A stretch of DNA of 64,000 nt from Cyanobacteria bacterium UBA2566 (GCA_002340255.1 DDLS01000138.1:19895-83894), one strand, 5' to 3'. Positions 18,086-27,849 are shown, numbered from the stretch's first letter. Translations and numbers: made by a program. Notes: generated from the sequence alone by a model not told the origin.

Positions 18086-19147
18086 TTAAAGCAAATTCTG
18101 ATATTTGGGATTTTCTTTGAGCAGTCCGAGCACTTTTTTAATGTCTTGGGTGCGCTCTTTGTTGACGATTAAGGTGGCATTCCCATCCCGGACAATGACG
18201 ATATCTTCTAAGCCAATCGTCACGACTAAACCCTCTGGATCGCGATCGTAAACGATCGCCCCCTGAGTATCCAGGCTGACATGGTTCCCTAGCTCTAAAT
18301 TCGGCTGCGCTCCTTGCAATAAGCGAGCCATGGCGTTCCAGTCTCCCAGGTCATCCCAGCCAAAATCAGCCGGTAAAATATAGGCGAGTTGGGTTTTCTC
18401 CATCAAAGCATAATCAATCGAAATCTTCGGTAAGTCGCCATAGGCGGCTTTACCCTGGTTTTGCAGAGGGGTTAAGATGTCTGGCGCATGGGTGGCTAAC
18501 TCCTGCAACACCACCCCAGCGCGGAAAATGAACATGCCACTATTCCAACTAAAGTTACCTTGGGCGATGAACTGTTCGGCGGTGGTGAGGTCCGGTTTTT
18601 CGGTGAAGCGTTGCACCCGATACACGGGTAAATCGAGATAGCTGCCTTTGGGTTCTCCCTGTTCAATATAGCCGTAGCCGGTGGAGGGGTAAGCAGGTTT
18701 GATGCCTAGGGTAACAATCGCTTCTTCTGTGGCTGCGAGTTCTACGGCTGCTTGAATGGTTTTCTCGAAGGCGGGATAATCTCCAATCCAATGATCTGCG
18801 GGGAAAAATCCAATGACTGCATCTTTACCATAGCGCTTGGCAATTTCGAGGGTTGTCCAAGCCACTGCTGGCGCGGTATCTCGACCTTCCGGTTCTGCCA
18901 GAAGGTTTTCTGGAGGCAGTTGGGCTAACTGTTCTTGCACGCCATCTGCCAGTTGGCTAGAGGTGCAGATCCATAGTTTATCCCAACCGGGGGCGAGTTG
19001 AACCAGGCGATCGGCAGTTGTTTGCAACAGACTCGAACCGGTTCCATCCAAACTCAGAAACTGCTTGGGCCGATGTTTGCGACTCAGGGGCCAAAAGCGC
19101 TCTCCTTTTCCCCCAGCTAAAATCACAGGCACAACGGTATGAGACAT
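18086..19147 (-). CDS. Mannose-1-phosphate guanylyltransferase
   Basis: 353 aa from ATG 19147, preceded by GAAGGAG about 10 nt away. Nucleotidyltransferase motifs are plain: VILAGGKGERFWPLSRKHRPKQF-type N-terminus, GFFPADHWIG, FTEKPD, WNSGMFIF, and DYALMEK near 280. It makes GDP-mannose from mannose-1-P and GTP, for glycans and exopolysaccharide. It lacks the C-terminal phosphomannose isomerase (cupin) domain seen in bifunctional forms, so it should be monofunctional. It probably shares a transcript with the ABC1 kinase gene. Confidence 0.93.
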   Translation of the reverse strand: MSHTVVPVILAGGKGERFWPLSRKHRPKQFLSLDGTGSSLLQTTADRLVQLAPGWDKLWICTSSQLADGVQEQLAQLPPENLLAEPEGRDTAPAVAWTTLEIAKRYGKDAVIGFFPADHWIGDYPAFEKTIQAAVELAATEEAIVTLGIKPAYPSTGYGYIEQGEPKGSYLDLPVYRVQRFTEKPDLTTAEQFIAQGNFSWNSGMFIFRAGVVLQELATHAPDILTPLQNQGKAAYGDLPKISIDYALMEKTQLAYILPADFGWDDLGDWNAMARLLQGAQPNLELGNHVSLDTQGAIVYDRDPEGLVVTIGLEDIVIVRDGNATLIVNKERTQDIKKVLGLLKENPKYQNLL

Positions 19148-19206
19148 GGTGCAGAACTCCTTCAGGTTGCAAGGTTCAACTGTGGCTATCGTAGCATTCA
19201 ATTATG

Positions 19207-19235
19207 GCGCTGCGCGCTGGTAATGGGTAATGGGT
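19207..19235. repeat. GC-palindrome plus TAATGGG tandem heptamer
   Basis: A GC-rich palindromic stretch (GCGCTGCGCGC) abuts GGTAATGGGTAATGGGT. The same pairing of a GCGC palindrome with TTACCCAT-type heptamers recurs at about 25380-25410, 36705-36736 and 58803-58848. This copy sits in the spacer upstream of the mannose-1-P guanylyltransferase gene. Confidence 0.6.
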
Positions 19236-19371
19236 CAACCCTTTTTTCCTGAAAATTTTAAATGATGAAATATTAGTGAGTTGAGGAAATTTTAGACCGA
19301 CTCTCTTGAGGGATTTTATCATATGAGATAAAATAGAAGTTAATAAATTCCTTATTCCCTAACTGCTGACC

Positions 19372-19891
19372 ATGCCAGCAAGAGATTTATTTCATGAGTT
19401 AGTAAGGACTGCTCTTGAACATGAAGGGTGGACAATTACTCACGATCCCTATCCTATTGATTTAGGCGTTGTTGATTTTTATATCGATCTGGGTGCAGAG
19501 CGGTTAATTGCGGCTACCAAGAATGAGGATAAAATTGCTGTAGAAGTCGAGACTTTTCTAGCTTCTTCAACAATTAGAGCGGGCGAAACGGCGATCGCCG
19601 AATGATCCGGTAAAAAGTCAGACCATTTTCGATCGCGAGGGCGATCATTATCAACTGGTGAGCGTTGGATGGAAAGATAACCAGAGACGGATCTATGGCT
19701 GTGTGTTGTATGTTGACATCATCGACGGCAAAATTTGGATACAACATGATGGCACGGAAGATGCGATCGCGTAAGTGATGCGGAGCATTATCGCCGATCG
19801 GTGAGCTGCTAAGGGAGTCCCGAAGCAGGAGATTGTTTTAGCTTATCATCCCCCTCATCTCCGCCAGTATACAGACTTTGCAGTGGGGTAA
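19372..19891 (+). pseudogene. Decayed xisH-xisI pair (xisH 5' half, xisI 3' part)
   Basis: 19372-19605 encodes the first about 70 residues of XisH (ARDLFHELVRTALEHEGW, IDLGAERLIAA) and stops after TFLASSTIRAGETAIAE, where intact XisH (about 138 aa) continues. Immediately afterwards, in another frame, XisI sequence appears (TIFDREGDHYQLVSVGW, DIIDGKIWIQHDGTED). It is then broken by a stop near 19772 and a shift, and ends with EIVLAYHPPHLRQYTDFAVG at 19891. The C-terminal half of XisH and the N-terminus of XisI are deleted. These families were named from control of fdxN-element excision in Anabaena but are widespread in cyanobacteria without that element. A second pair, damaged on the opposite side, is at 33449. 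Confidence 0.82.
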
Positions 19892-20045
19892 TAAATGGGT
19901 AAGCTGACAACATTTGGGTGCGAGAAGTGTAAAGAAACCAGGTTTCTAGCTCTTCATCTTTCCTCGCGATCGCAACGTGATATTATAGACAAAGAGAGTA
20001 AGTGCATTACCCTTGTCCTCTGTTCAAGGTTGAGATCGGGACACA

Positions 20046-21566
20046 ATGAGTACCATAGAACAGGCTTGGCAACTTTTCGGCCTCAAGCGGGGTGCAGACC
20101 TGAAGACCATAAAAAAAGCGTATCGTCAACTGGCAAAACAGTGGCATCCGGATCAGTTTGTTGGAGATGAGTCTGCTATCAAACAAGCGGAAACAAAAAT
20201 TAAGGAAATCAATCAGGCTTACGAGTTAATCAAACAGGAATTATTGGAACCCACCTCTGCTAGGGTTCAATTGAAGATTGAAAAAACAAATTCAGATTTC
20301 TATTATCAGCAAGGAGTCATCAATGCAGAATTGGAGGATTATCCCGAGGCAATTGAGGATTTTACCCACGCGATTAAATTAGATGAGAATTATCTCAAAG
20401 CTTATCAATATCGAGCATTTATCTATGAAAAGTTAGGGTATACCTATAGAGCGGAAGCAGATTTTCTCAAGGTGAAGCAGATTAAGCTGCAACAAACGAC
20501 TGCTTCAGCGAGTTCTCCCGCTAAACCCTCTTCCACAGAAGAGTCAGTTAAAGAACCAAAAGCTCCTTCTCCAGGGACTTCTCCAACTGAACCTTTGGAA
20601 GAGGAAGAAGCCATTCCAGAACAGGAAGCGACCCCAAATCAAGACAGTATTCATCCTTCAAGTTGGCAGTGTATTCACATTCTGGCAGACCATAAGGATG
20701 GTGTCAGCTCTTGCGCGATGAGTGCCCAAGGTTTAGTTATTAGTGGCAGTTATGACTGTACGGTTAAACTCTGGAATTTGAAAACTGGAGATCTTTTAAA
20801 AACGATTGAGGCTCATAGCGATCGCGTCAATGCTGTTGCTCTATCTGCTGATGGTCAATCTTTCGCCAGTGCTTGTCAAAATGGAACGATCAAAGCTTGG
20901 AAACTGGGCAAAGGTAAGGTGGAAGAAATTTTCAGATTGGAGGCCCATCAAGCTGCTGTTACTTGTATTCAGTTTAGCGTGAACGGTGAGTTGTTAATCA
21001 CGGGATCTGAAGATAAAACGGTCAAAATATGGAATACTGAAACCGGTCAACTGCTGAAAAATTTGACCGGATATTCGGCCCATCTCATGGATCTGGCGTT
21101 ATCTGCGGATGGCAGATATTTTGCCAGTAGCGCTTTAGAACCTTTGGTGAGAATTCGACAGATAGCAGATGGAAAATTAGTCCGTTCGGTGAAAAGTCCA
21201 TCGGCAATTTCATCTCTAGCGTTTAGTCCCGATGGGTTAATGTTGGCAACAGCAGGATATAATCATCAGATTCATCTTTGGAAAGTTCCGAATTATACGA
21301 AACTCTGGTCAGCTCATCAGGGTTCTCCCATTTTATCTCTGGCTTTTAGTTTCCATCAACCTTTAATTGCTAGTGGCGGTGAAGATAAAGCGATTAAATT
21401 ATGGCATACTCAAACTGGAGAATTGTTAGAGAGCATTAGAGAACATGATGGAGCCATCACTGCACTGCAATTTTTAGCCCATCCTAAACTGCAAGTTCTC
21501 CTCAGTAGTAGTGAGGATGGAACGGTGAAAATTTGGAAAACCGAAAGGTTGAATCCAGAACGATGA
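20046..21566 (+). CDS. J-domain / TPR / WD40-repeat protein
   Basis: 506 aa with three unlike modules. Residues 1-70 form a J domain with the HPD motif at 34-36, so it should stimulate a DnaK ATPase. Residues about 85-150 hold TPR-like helices (YYQQGVINAELEDYPEAIED). A low-complexity acidic/proline linker (155-205) leads to a seven-bladed WD40 propeller (about 205-505, repeats ending in KLW, KAW, KIW and HLW). The likely role is a DnaK co-chaperone that brings a client or scaffold through the propeller, in the cytosol. It stands alone on the plus strand, with no kinase domain such as cyanobacterial WD40 proteins often carry. Confidence 0.88.
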   Translation: MSTIEQAWQLFGLKRGADLKTIKKAYRQLAKQWHPDQFVGDESAIKQAETKIKEINQAYELIKQELLEPTSARVQLKIEKTNSDFYYQQGVINAELEDYPEAIEDFTHAIKLDENYLKAYQYRAFIYEKLGYTYRAEADFLKVKQIKLQQTTASASSPAKPSSTEESVKEPKAPSPGTSPTEPLEEEEAIPEQEATPNQDSIHPSSWQCIHILADHKDGVSSCAMSAQGLVISGSYDCTVKLWNLKTGDLLKTIEAHSDRVNAVALSADGQSFASACQNGTIKAWKLGKGKVEEIFRLEAHQAAVTCIQFSVNGELLITGSEDKTVKIWNTETGQLLKNLTGYSAHLMDLALSADGRYFASSALEPLVRIRQIADGKLVRSVKSPSAISSLAFSPDGLMLATAGYNHQIHLWKVPNYTKLWSAHQGSPILSLAFSFHQPLIASGGEDKAIKLWHTQTGELLESIREHDGAITALQFLAHPKLQVLLSSSEDGTVKIWKTERLNPER

Positions 21567-21647
21567 CCGAGTTACCGTTTTGAGAGAATTTATAAGGATC
21601 TCCTTGAGTCGGTGTAGCTCTATGTCACAATAGCCTTTGATTGTTGA

Positions 21648-23009
21648 TTGTATAGGTTCACGGACTTGTCTGGACTGATTGACTATTCTTCTGGTAAAGA
21701 TTCATGGGATCGAGGCTCTAGGGTAATCCAAGCCAATCAGGTCTTATTCTGGTGCTATGTCATTATTATCACTGCCTTAATCTCCGCTACATTGGGGGCG
21801 ATCGCCGCTTTGCTAGTCCCCAAACAACTGATTACCATGGTGCAAGAGGAACCCCAAGAACAAGCGCCTCTGGTGAATTTGGGGTACCCCTTTCAATATC
21901 GTCTCAGGCGATCGATGAATCTGTTGATCATGGGAGTCGATCGCGGATCGAGTCCTGGTTTTAGGGGTCGCAGCGATACGATCTTGCTCTTGCGTATTGA
22001 CCCGAAAACCCAAACGATTAACTTGCTCTCCATTCCCAGGGATACCCAAGTGCAAGTTCCCCAACTGGGAGAGCGTAAAATCAATGAAGTCAACTTTTTA
22101 GGCGGTCCAGAGGTCACTATTGATGCAATTGAAGACCTGCTTAAGGGAATTCAGATCGATCGCTACATTCGCATTCAAAGAGGAGCCTTAACTGAATTAG
22201 TCGATCGCCTGGGAGGACTAGAGGTTTATGTCCCCCAACCCATGTCCTACATCGATTATACCCAAGGCTTAACCATTGAACTCCTTCCTGGATGGCAAAC
22301 CTTAAGTGGTCAACAAGCAGAGGATTTTGTCCGCTTTCGGGGGGATGCGCTCGGTGATATTGGTCGGGTACAACGTCAACAATTACTCCTCAAAGCCCTC
22401 CAGCAACGGCTCAAAAATCCTGTGGTTATTCCCCGGCTTGCGCAAATGCTGAGAACCATGGAACCCTATATCGATACCAACTTGAGTCCAGAAGAAAGAA
22501 TTGCCCTGATGCAGTTTACCCTGGACATGGACAACGAGGCTCTGAAAATGATCATGCTCCCCGGTTCTTCCCAATTCTCCCCTTTCGAGAATACCAGTTA
22601 TTGGATTATGGACGACGATGGCCGCGATCGCATCCTCCGAGAATATTTTCGGCAGTTTTGGAGGGGAAACGTTTGGGATACCCCAGATTATAGTGTTTCC
22701 ACCGGTCGAGACCCCACCACCCTCAGAATTGCCATTCAAAACGCCACGACTCAACCCGAATTAGCCCATCAAGTTGCCGATTATTTAGAATCGAAAGGCT
22801 ATTATGACCTCTATTTTATCCCCGATTGGCCCCACCCCCTAAAAAACACTCAAGTCGTTGTCCAAAAAGGAGATATTAAAGGCGGAGAAATCCTATTAGA
22901 AGAATTGGGAATCGGTACGTTAGAAGCTATGTCAACTGGAGATTTAAGCTCCGATCTAACCTTAAGAATTGGACAAGATTGGTTATCCGATCCCTCCCCC
23001 AATCCTTAG
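21648..23009 (+). CDS. LytR-CpsA-Psr (LCP) family protein
   Basis: 453 aa from a TTG at 21648. One N-terminal membrane helix (about 32-58) is followed by an extracytoplasmic LCP domain: NLLIMGVDRG, RSDTILLLRIDP, LLSIPRDTQV and GRVQRQQ, including the conserved Asp and Arg residues of the pyrophosphate-binding pocket. A C-terminal LytR_C-like domain (about 365-430) follows, as in many actinobacterial and cyanobacterial members. LCP enzymes transfer undecaprenyl-linked glycopolymers to the cell wall. Wall or sheath glycan attachment is the likely job here. A later start is possible but would trim only the N-terminus before the helix. Confidence 0.9.
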   Translation: MYRFTDLSGLIDYSSGKDSWDRGSRVIQANQVLFWCYVIIITALISATLGAIAALLVPKQLITMVQEEPQEQAPLVNLGYPFQYRLRRSMNLLIMGVDRGSSPGFRGRSDTILLLRIDPKTQTINLLSIPRDTQVQVPQLGERKINEVNFLGGPEVTIDAIEDLLKGIQIDRYIRIQRGALTELVDRLGGLEVYVPQPMSYIDYTQGLTIELLPGWQTLSGQQAEDFVRFRGDALGDIGRVQRQQLLLKALQQRLKNPVVIPRLAQMLRTMEPYIDTNLSPEERIALMQFTLDMDNEALKMIMLPGSSQFSPFENTSYWIMDDDGRDRILREYFRQFWRGNVWDTPDYSVSTGRDPTTLRIAIQNATTQPELAHQVADYLESKGYYDLYFIPDWPHPLKNTQVVVQKGDIKGGEILLEELGIGTLEAMSTGDLSSDLTLRIGQDWLSDPSPNP

Positions 23010-23117
23010 ATATTGCTGTTATCCCTCCTCTGAATTAGGAGAATTAACAGACGTTTGGGATGATTTTGAGTGCGATGAGAATAAGAAAACGATAATTAGG
23101 GATATATTTACTCTATT

Positions 23118-23795
23118 TTAATCAGCTAGGCTGCCAAACCGATAGCCTTTGCCATAAACGGTATGAATTAAGGAGGGTTCTCCAGGTAACTCGATTTTTC
23201 GACGCAGTAAACGCACTTGAGCAGCTAAAACATTACTATTAGGTAATTCCTCGGTACTCCAGGTAGCTCGATAAATTTGGTTATGGGTGAGGAGTTGACC
23301 GGGATGTTGCATAAAATAGGCGAGCAGATGACATTCTTTTTGGGATAATGGGATTAAGTGTCCCTGGCGATCGCCCATTTGATTATCGAGATCTAATCGT
23401 AAGTCTTCCACCTGCAATACTGAATGGTGAGCAGTCGAAAAACGGCGCAATAATGCCCGTACCCTAGCTAAGAATTCCCGCAACTCAAAGGGCTTAATCA
23501 TATAATCATCTGCCCCACTATCGAGTCCCATCACGCGATCGTCTAAGGTATCTTTTGCGGTGAGAAATAGAACTGGGGTAGCCAATTGGCTATTACGCAG
23601 CGATCGGCAAATGTCTAGCCCCGATCGATGGGGTAACATCCAATCGAGAATGAGCAAATTATAGTCTCCAGTGGTCGCTAACTGTTCTCCCTGCTCTCCA
23701 TTCGTGGCAATATCGACTTCATATCCTTCTCGCCTAAGGACTTGACTGAGGGACTCGGTTAACGCAACTTCATCATCAACTAACAGAATTTTCAT
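23118..23795 (-). CDS. OmpR/PhoB-family response regulator
   Basis: 225 aa from ATG 23795 (MKILLVDDE); the longer frame upstream reads through the heptamer repeat at 23807 and is not protein-like. The receiver has the acidic pair (D9, D10), phosphoacceptor Asp in LLILDWMLP, Thr in LFLTAKD and Lys in MIKPF. A C-terminal winged-helix DNA-binding domain follows (VRLLRRKIELPG, TVYGKGYRFG). No cognate kinase is next to it. The family in cyanobacteria includes RppA/NblR-like regulators of photosynthesis and nutrient stress, but I cannot assign it further. Confidence 0.92.
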   Translation of the reverse strand: MKILLVDDEVALTESLSQVLRREGYEVDIATNGEQGEQLATTGDYNLLILDWMLPHRSGLDICRSLRNSQLATPVLFLTAKDTLDDRVMGLDSGADDYMIKPFELREFLARVRALLRRFSTAHHSVLQVEDLRLDLDNQMGDRQGHLIPLSQKECHLLAYFMQHPGQLLTHNQIYRATWSTEELPNSNVLAAQVRLLRRKIELPGEPSLIHTVYGKGYRFGSLAD

Positions 23796-23806
23796 CTCAA
23801 TTAAAA

Positions 23807-23837
23807 ATGGGTAATAGGTAATGGGTAATGGGTAATC
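23807..23837. repeat. Tandem heptamer run (GGTAATG)
   Basis: Four to five degenerate copies of GGTAATG/GGTAATA lie in the 5' leader of the response regulator gene. They belong to the same short-repeat class seen in at least eight other spacers of the window. Confidence 0.6.
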
Positions 23838-23941
23838 TCCATTTTCCCATCTTCCCCACTTCCCCATTCCCTTCTCTATAAATCCGGCACAAGACCCACT
23901 AAACTAGATCCAGCCATCAACTCAGTTTAGGAGGGGAACCC

Positions 23942-25348
23942 GTGACTGAAGAAACAACAACCTCCCTGCCCTCTCGTCGTGAGTTACGAGAATTGGTGCG
24001 CCAACAACTGCAAGCCCTCCTGGAAACAGAAGATTATAAGGGGGCTAAAGCGATTTTAGTGCCTGTGCGGCCGGCTGATATCGCAGAAGCCATTGAAGGG
24101 TTACCAGAGGGAATGCAGGCGATCGCCTTTCGGTTACTCTCGAAAGCAGAGGCGATCGATGTTTACGAAAATCTCGACTCTTCAGTGCAACAGTCCCTCT
24201 TAGAAAAATTTCAGCGCCAAGAAGTAATCGATATTGTTGATAAGATGTCTCCTGATGACCGAGCGAGGCTGTTTGACGAACTCCCTGCCAAAATTGTCAG
24301 ACGGGTACTCGATCATATGAGTCCCTCAGAACGGGCGACAACGAACTTACTTCTGGGTTATGAACCGGATACAGCGGGTCGGATCATGACCCCAGAATAT
24401 ATCTCATTGAAGGAAGAGTATACGGTTAGCCAGAGTATTGAACGAATTCGGAACCTGTCCCATGTGAGTGAAACGGTCTTTTATTTGTATGTCACCGATA
24501 GTGCCCGTCGTCTGACTGGAATTGTCTCCCTACGAGATTTAATCATCACCCAACCCGATCGGAAAATTGGTGAAGTGATGACTAGCGATACCGTTTTTGT
24601 ACACACCAATACCGATCAGGAAGAAGTCGCTCGACTCATTCAGCGCTATGATTTTTTAGCTGTTCCTGTGGTAGACCGGGAAGAACGATTGGTAGGCATT
24701 ATCACCGTTGATGATGTAATTGATATCATTGAGCGGGAAGCTACGGAAGATATTTATGCCTTTGGGGGGGTTCAGTCCGATGGTGACAATTATTTCCAGA
24801 TGAGCTTATGGCGGGTAGCTCAACGACGGGTGATGTGGCTGCTGATTTTATTGGGAACTAATGCAGTCACTGGGTTTATTATTCGATCGCAGGAAGAATT
24901 AATTGTTCGATATGCTGTCCTTTCGGCCTTTATTCCCCTATTGACGGGAACTGGGGGGAATGTGGGATCGCAGTCCTCAACAGTGGTCATTCGAGGGCTG
25001 AATACGGACGAAATTCGCTCTCTAGGTATGTCTCAAGTGGTGATCCGGGAGGGATTAGCCGGATCGATTTTAGGCGTAACCCTGGGCATTTTAGCCACCC
25101 TAGGAGCGCTATTTTTGCTCAAGGTTAACTTCGCCATTGCGATCGCTGTGGGAATCTCCTTGTTAGGGATTTCGATTTTAGCATCTGTAGCCGGTTCCGG
25201 ATTACCCTTTATCTTTCGCTCTCTAGGTCTCGATCCAGCCCTGATGTCTGCACCGTTTATTACCACGGCGGTTGACGTTTTGGGGGTCTTGATTTATTTC
25301 AATATTGCCCGGTTGATCTTAAATTTAGGGTCTTCGGGAGTGCTTTAA
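23942..25348 (+). CDS. mgtE: Magnesium transporter MgtE
   Basis: 468 aa from a GTG at 23942, with AGGAGGGG 6 nt upstream. Order: cytosolic MgtE-N superhelical domain (about 10-140, MSPDDRARLFDELP), two CBS domains (about 150-275, VMTSDTVFV, FLAVPVVDREERLVGII) and five membrane helices from about 300 with the pore motif GTGGNVGSQSS. It is a Mg-gated Mg2+ channel of the inner membrane. CBS and N domains sense internal Mg2+. Full length for the family (about 450). The gene is divergent from the OmpR-type regulator, which could control it, but this is not shown. Confidence 0.95.
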   Translation: MTEETTTSLPSRRELRELVRQQLQALLETEDYKGAKAILVPVRPADIAEAIEGLPEGMQAIAFRLLSKAEAIDVYENLDSSVQQSLLEKFQRQEVIDIVDKMSPDDRARLFDELPAKIVRRVLDHMSPSERATTNLLLGYEPDTAGRIMTPEYISLKEEYTVSQSIERIRNLSHVSETVFYLYVTDSARRLTGIVSLRDLIITQPDRKIGEVMTSDTVFVHTNTDQEEVARLIQRYDFLAVPVVDREERLVGIITVDDVIDIIEREATEDIYAFGGVQSDGDNYFQMSLWRVAQRRVMWLLILLGTNAVTGFIIRSQEELIVRYAVLSAFIPLLTGTGGNVGSQSSTVVIRGLNTDEIRSLGMSQVVIREGLAGSILGVTLGILATLGALFLLKVNFAIAIAVGISLLGISILASVAGSGLPFIFRSLGLDPALMSAPFITTAVDVLGVLIYFNIARLILNLGSSGVL

Positions 25349-25351
25349 GGG

Positions 25352-25410
25352 GGGAATAGGGAATAGGTAAATCAGGTCTATTACCCATTACCTATTGCCA
25401 GCGCGTAGCG
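25352..25410. repeat. Heptamer repeats plus GCGC palindrome
   Basis: GGGAATAGGGAATAGG is followed by TTACCCATTACC and then the palindrome AGCGCGTAGCGCT, which touches the stop codon of rpiA. Placed between converging mgtE and rpiA, the palindrome could help end transcription, though no T-run follows. Confidence 0.6.
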
Positions 25411-25411
25411 C

Positions 25412-26119
25412 TTAAAACTCCCGAACTGAGGGTTGACCCTCCTTAACCTCTCCAACTAGGATCGCATCAGCCACACCAACAAACAGCCCATTTTCTAGGA
25501 CTCCAGGAATATTATTAATCGTTTTTTCCAGTTCAGTCGGGTTGTCAATCGAGTCAAATTTGACATCAATGACCATATTACCTTGGTCTGTGATCACTGG
25601 CCCTGCTTTTTTTACTCCCATCCGCAGTTGGGGTTTACCGCCGAGTTTTGTTAAGGCTTTCATCACAGTTGTCATAGCCATGGGCATCACTTCAACGGGT
25701 AGGAGAAAGGTCGAGCCAAGGCGATCGACGAGCTTACCAGAATCTACTACTACAATAAATTGGTCGGCCAAGGTATCGACAATTTTTTCGCGGGTGTGGG
25801 CAGCGCCTCCGCCTTTAATCAAGTTTTTGTTAGGATCGACTTCATCAGCGCCATCAATGGCAAGATCCATGCGATCGATTACATCTAGGGTAGTTAAGGG
25901 GATACCATATTCTCTAGCTAGAACTTCCGCTTGAAAGGAGGTGGGAATGCCAAGAATATTTTCAATTTCGCCCGATTTTAGGCGATCGCCGATATATTCA
26001 ATGGCATAAGCAGTGGTTGATCCGGTTCCTAAGCCAACAATCATCCCTGATTTTACCTTGGATGCTGCGGCTTTACCCACCTCTTGTTTCATCAACTTTA
26101 CTGGATCGGTTGTGGTCAT
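25412..26119 (-). CDS. rpiA: Ribose-5-phosphate isomerase A
   Basis: 235 aa, full length. Motifs: VGLGTGSTTAYAIEY (phosphate loop), DGADEVDPNKNLIKGGG with the catalytic Asp/Glu region, and KIVDTLADQFIVVVDSGK with the active-site Lys. It interconverts ribose-5-P and ribulose-5-P in the Calvin cycle and pentose phosphate pathway. It is convergent with mgtE, the stop lying directly against a repeat palindrome, and divergent from the kinase at 26401. Confidence 0.96.
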   Translation of the reverse strand: MTTTDPVKLMKQEVGKAAASKVKSGMIVGLGTGSTTAYAIEYIGDRLKSGEIENILGIPTSFQAEVLAREYGIPLTTLDVIDRMDLAIDGADEVDPNKNLIKGGGAAHTREKIVDTLADQFIVVVDSGKLVDRLGSTFLLPVEVMPMAMTTVMKALTKLGGKPQLRMGVKKAGPVITDQGNMVIDVKFDSIDNPTELEKTINNIPGVLENGLFVGVADAILVGEVKEGQPSVREF

Positions 26120-26400
26120 AGGTTCAAGTGTGCTTCTGAATTAGAGTTTTGTACGACGACCTGTGGCTCTACAATGGGGTCAAGCCTAGGTACTGTTTAG
26201 TCTACTATCTGGGGGTTACCCTGCGAGCATCAGATTATCGAGAGATGGACAAACCGGAGACTTTCCTGAAGATCTCCCGGAGCCAATCTCCTAGATTGGT
26301 CTCTCGTCAGCCTAGCTTAGTCTGCTTGCAGGCACTTCTGGCACCGGTTCAAGCCTTAAACTTTAGTTTGTTATTGGACTTCCCTTATTTCTTTAAACGT

Positions 26401-27849
26401 ATGAATTCTCAGCCATTTTCATCTCCTAAAGCCGATATTTTAGTCGTTGATGATACTCCAGAAAATCTCAGACTTATGGTGAAAATTCTGCGTGAAAACT
26501 CCTATAAAGTCCGACCAGTACCCAGTGGGAATTTAGCCCTTTCTGCCATTGAAGCAAGTCCTCCTGATTTAATTCTTCTCGATATCATGATGCCGGAGAT
26601 CAGTGGTTATGAAGTCTGTCAACGGCTCAAAAATAATCCCAAAACCCAATCGATACCCATCATTTTCATCAGCGCTATGAATGAAGTCTTCGATAAAGTC
26701 AAAGGATTTCATTTGGGAGCCGTTGATTATATTACCAAGCCCTTTGAAATTGATGAAGTTTTAGTGCGAGTAAAAACCCATTTAGACAACATCTTTTTGC
26801 AAAATCAACTCCAGCAGAAAAATCAAGAACTAGAACTAACCCTAGAACAACTGAAATTAACCCAGTCCCAGTTAATTCAATCCGAGAAAATGGCCGCCCT
26901 AGGACAACTCATTGCTGGAGTTGCCCATGAAATCAATACTCCCCTAGGCGCAATTCGGGCATCTGTAGATAACCTAACTCAATTTTTTGATCGCACTCTC
27001 GAAGAGTTACCTTATTTTTTTGAAACCATGACAGTCGATCGAAAAAAATTCTTCTATCAACTTAGCAATCAAATAGACCAATCTAACGATCATATATCGA
27101 GTAGAGAAAAACGAAAAAATCGAAAGGGATTAGTTCGCCAGCTTGAAGCTTATCACATTCCTGAAGCTGACGCGATCGCTGACACCTTAGTCGATATAGG
27201 AATTTATGACAAAATTACCGATATTATTCCTGAACTGGCAAAACCAGAGAACGATAAAGTCCTCAATATGGTCTATCAAATTTCTAGTATTCAGAAAAGC
27301 GTAAAAACAGTCTCTACGGCTACCGATCAAGCTGCAAAAGTTGTTTTCGCTCTCAAATGTTATGCCCGACACGATTTACATAATAGTAAAGAACTCGCCC
27401 AGATTAATTCAGGAATAGAAACAGTGCTGACTTTATATCAAAATAAGCTCAAAAAAGGAATTGATGTGGTTAAAAACTACAAAGATACTCCACCAATTTG
27501 GTGCTATCCAGATGAACTACATCAGGTTTGGACTAACTTAATCCATAATGCTCTGCAAGCCATGAACTATCAAGGAACCCTTTTCATTGATGTTTTCCCA
27601 GAGAAACAGCATGTTCATGTCAAAATTGCCGATACAGGTCCAGGGATATCCTCGGAAAATATGCCCCGAATATTTGATGCTTTTTTTACGACGAAGTCCC
27701 CAGGGGAAGGAAGTGGATTAGGATTGGATATCGTCAAAAAAATTATTCATAAGCATCAAGGTAAAATAGACGTGAACTCAGTTCCTGGGAATACTCAATT
27801 TATCGTTTCCTTACCCTTATCCACTCAGGAGGTGAATTCCCATGCCTAA
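26401..27849 (+). CDS. Receiver-histidine kinase hybrid
   Basis: 482 aa from ATG 26401; the frame is open back to 26149, but the extra residues have no family features. An N-terminal receiver (D61 in LILLDIMMP) is followed by a coiled coil (132-162) and HisKA with H176 in AGVAHEINT. A long helical insert and an HATPase domain (NALQAMNY N-box, DTGPGISSEN, GEGSGLGLDIV) complete it. It lacks a membrane segment, so it probably receives phosphate or partners from another kinase. Its stop overlaps the next gene by 8 bp. With the two following genes it forms a signalling operon ending in an adenylate cyclase. Confidence 0.9.
   Translation: MNSQPFSSPKADILVVDDTPENLRLMVKILRENSYKVRPVPSGNLALSAIEASPPDLILLDIMMPEISGYEVCQRLKNNPKTQSIPIIFISAMNEVFDKVKGFHLGAVDYITKPFEIDEVLVRVKTHLDNIFLQNQLQQKNQELELTLEQLKLTQSQLIQSEKMAALGQLIAGVAHEINTPLGAIRASVDNLTQFFDRTLEELPYFFETMTVDRKKFFYQLSNQIDQSNDHISSREKRKNRKGLVRQLEAYHIPEADAIADTLVDIGIYDKITDIIPELAKPENDKVLNMVYQISSIQKSVKTVSTATDQAAKVVFALKCYARHDLHNSKELAQINSGIETVLTLYQNKLKKGIDVVKNYKDTPPIWCYPDELHQVWTNLIHNALQAMNYQGTLFIDVFPEKQHVHVKIADTGPGISSENMPRIFDAFFTTKSPGEGSGLGLDIVKKIIHKHQGKIDVNSVPGNTQFIVSLPLSTQEVNSHA

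Noticed and set aside
19895..20170. 91-codon frame overlapping the J-domain gene
   Set aside because: Overlaps the start of a clear gene in another frame and resembles no family.
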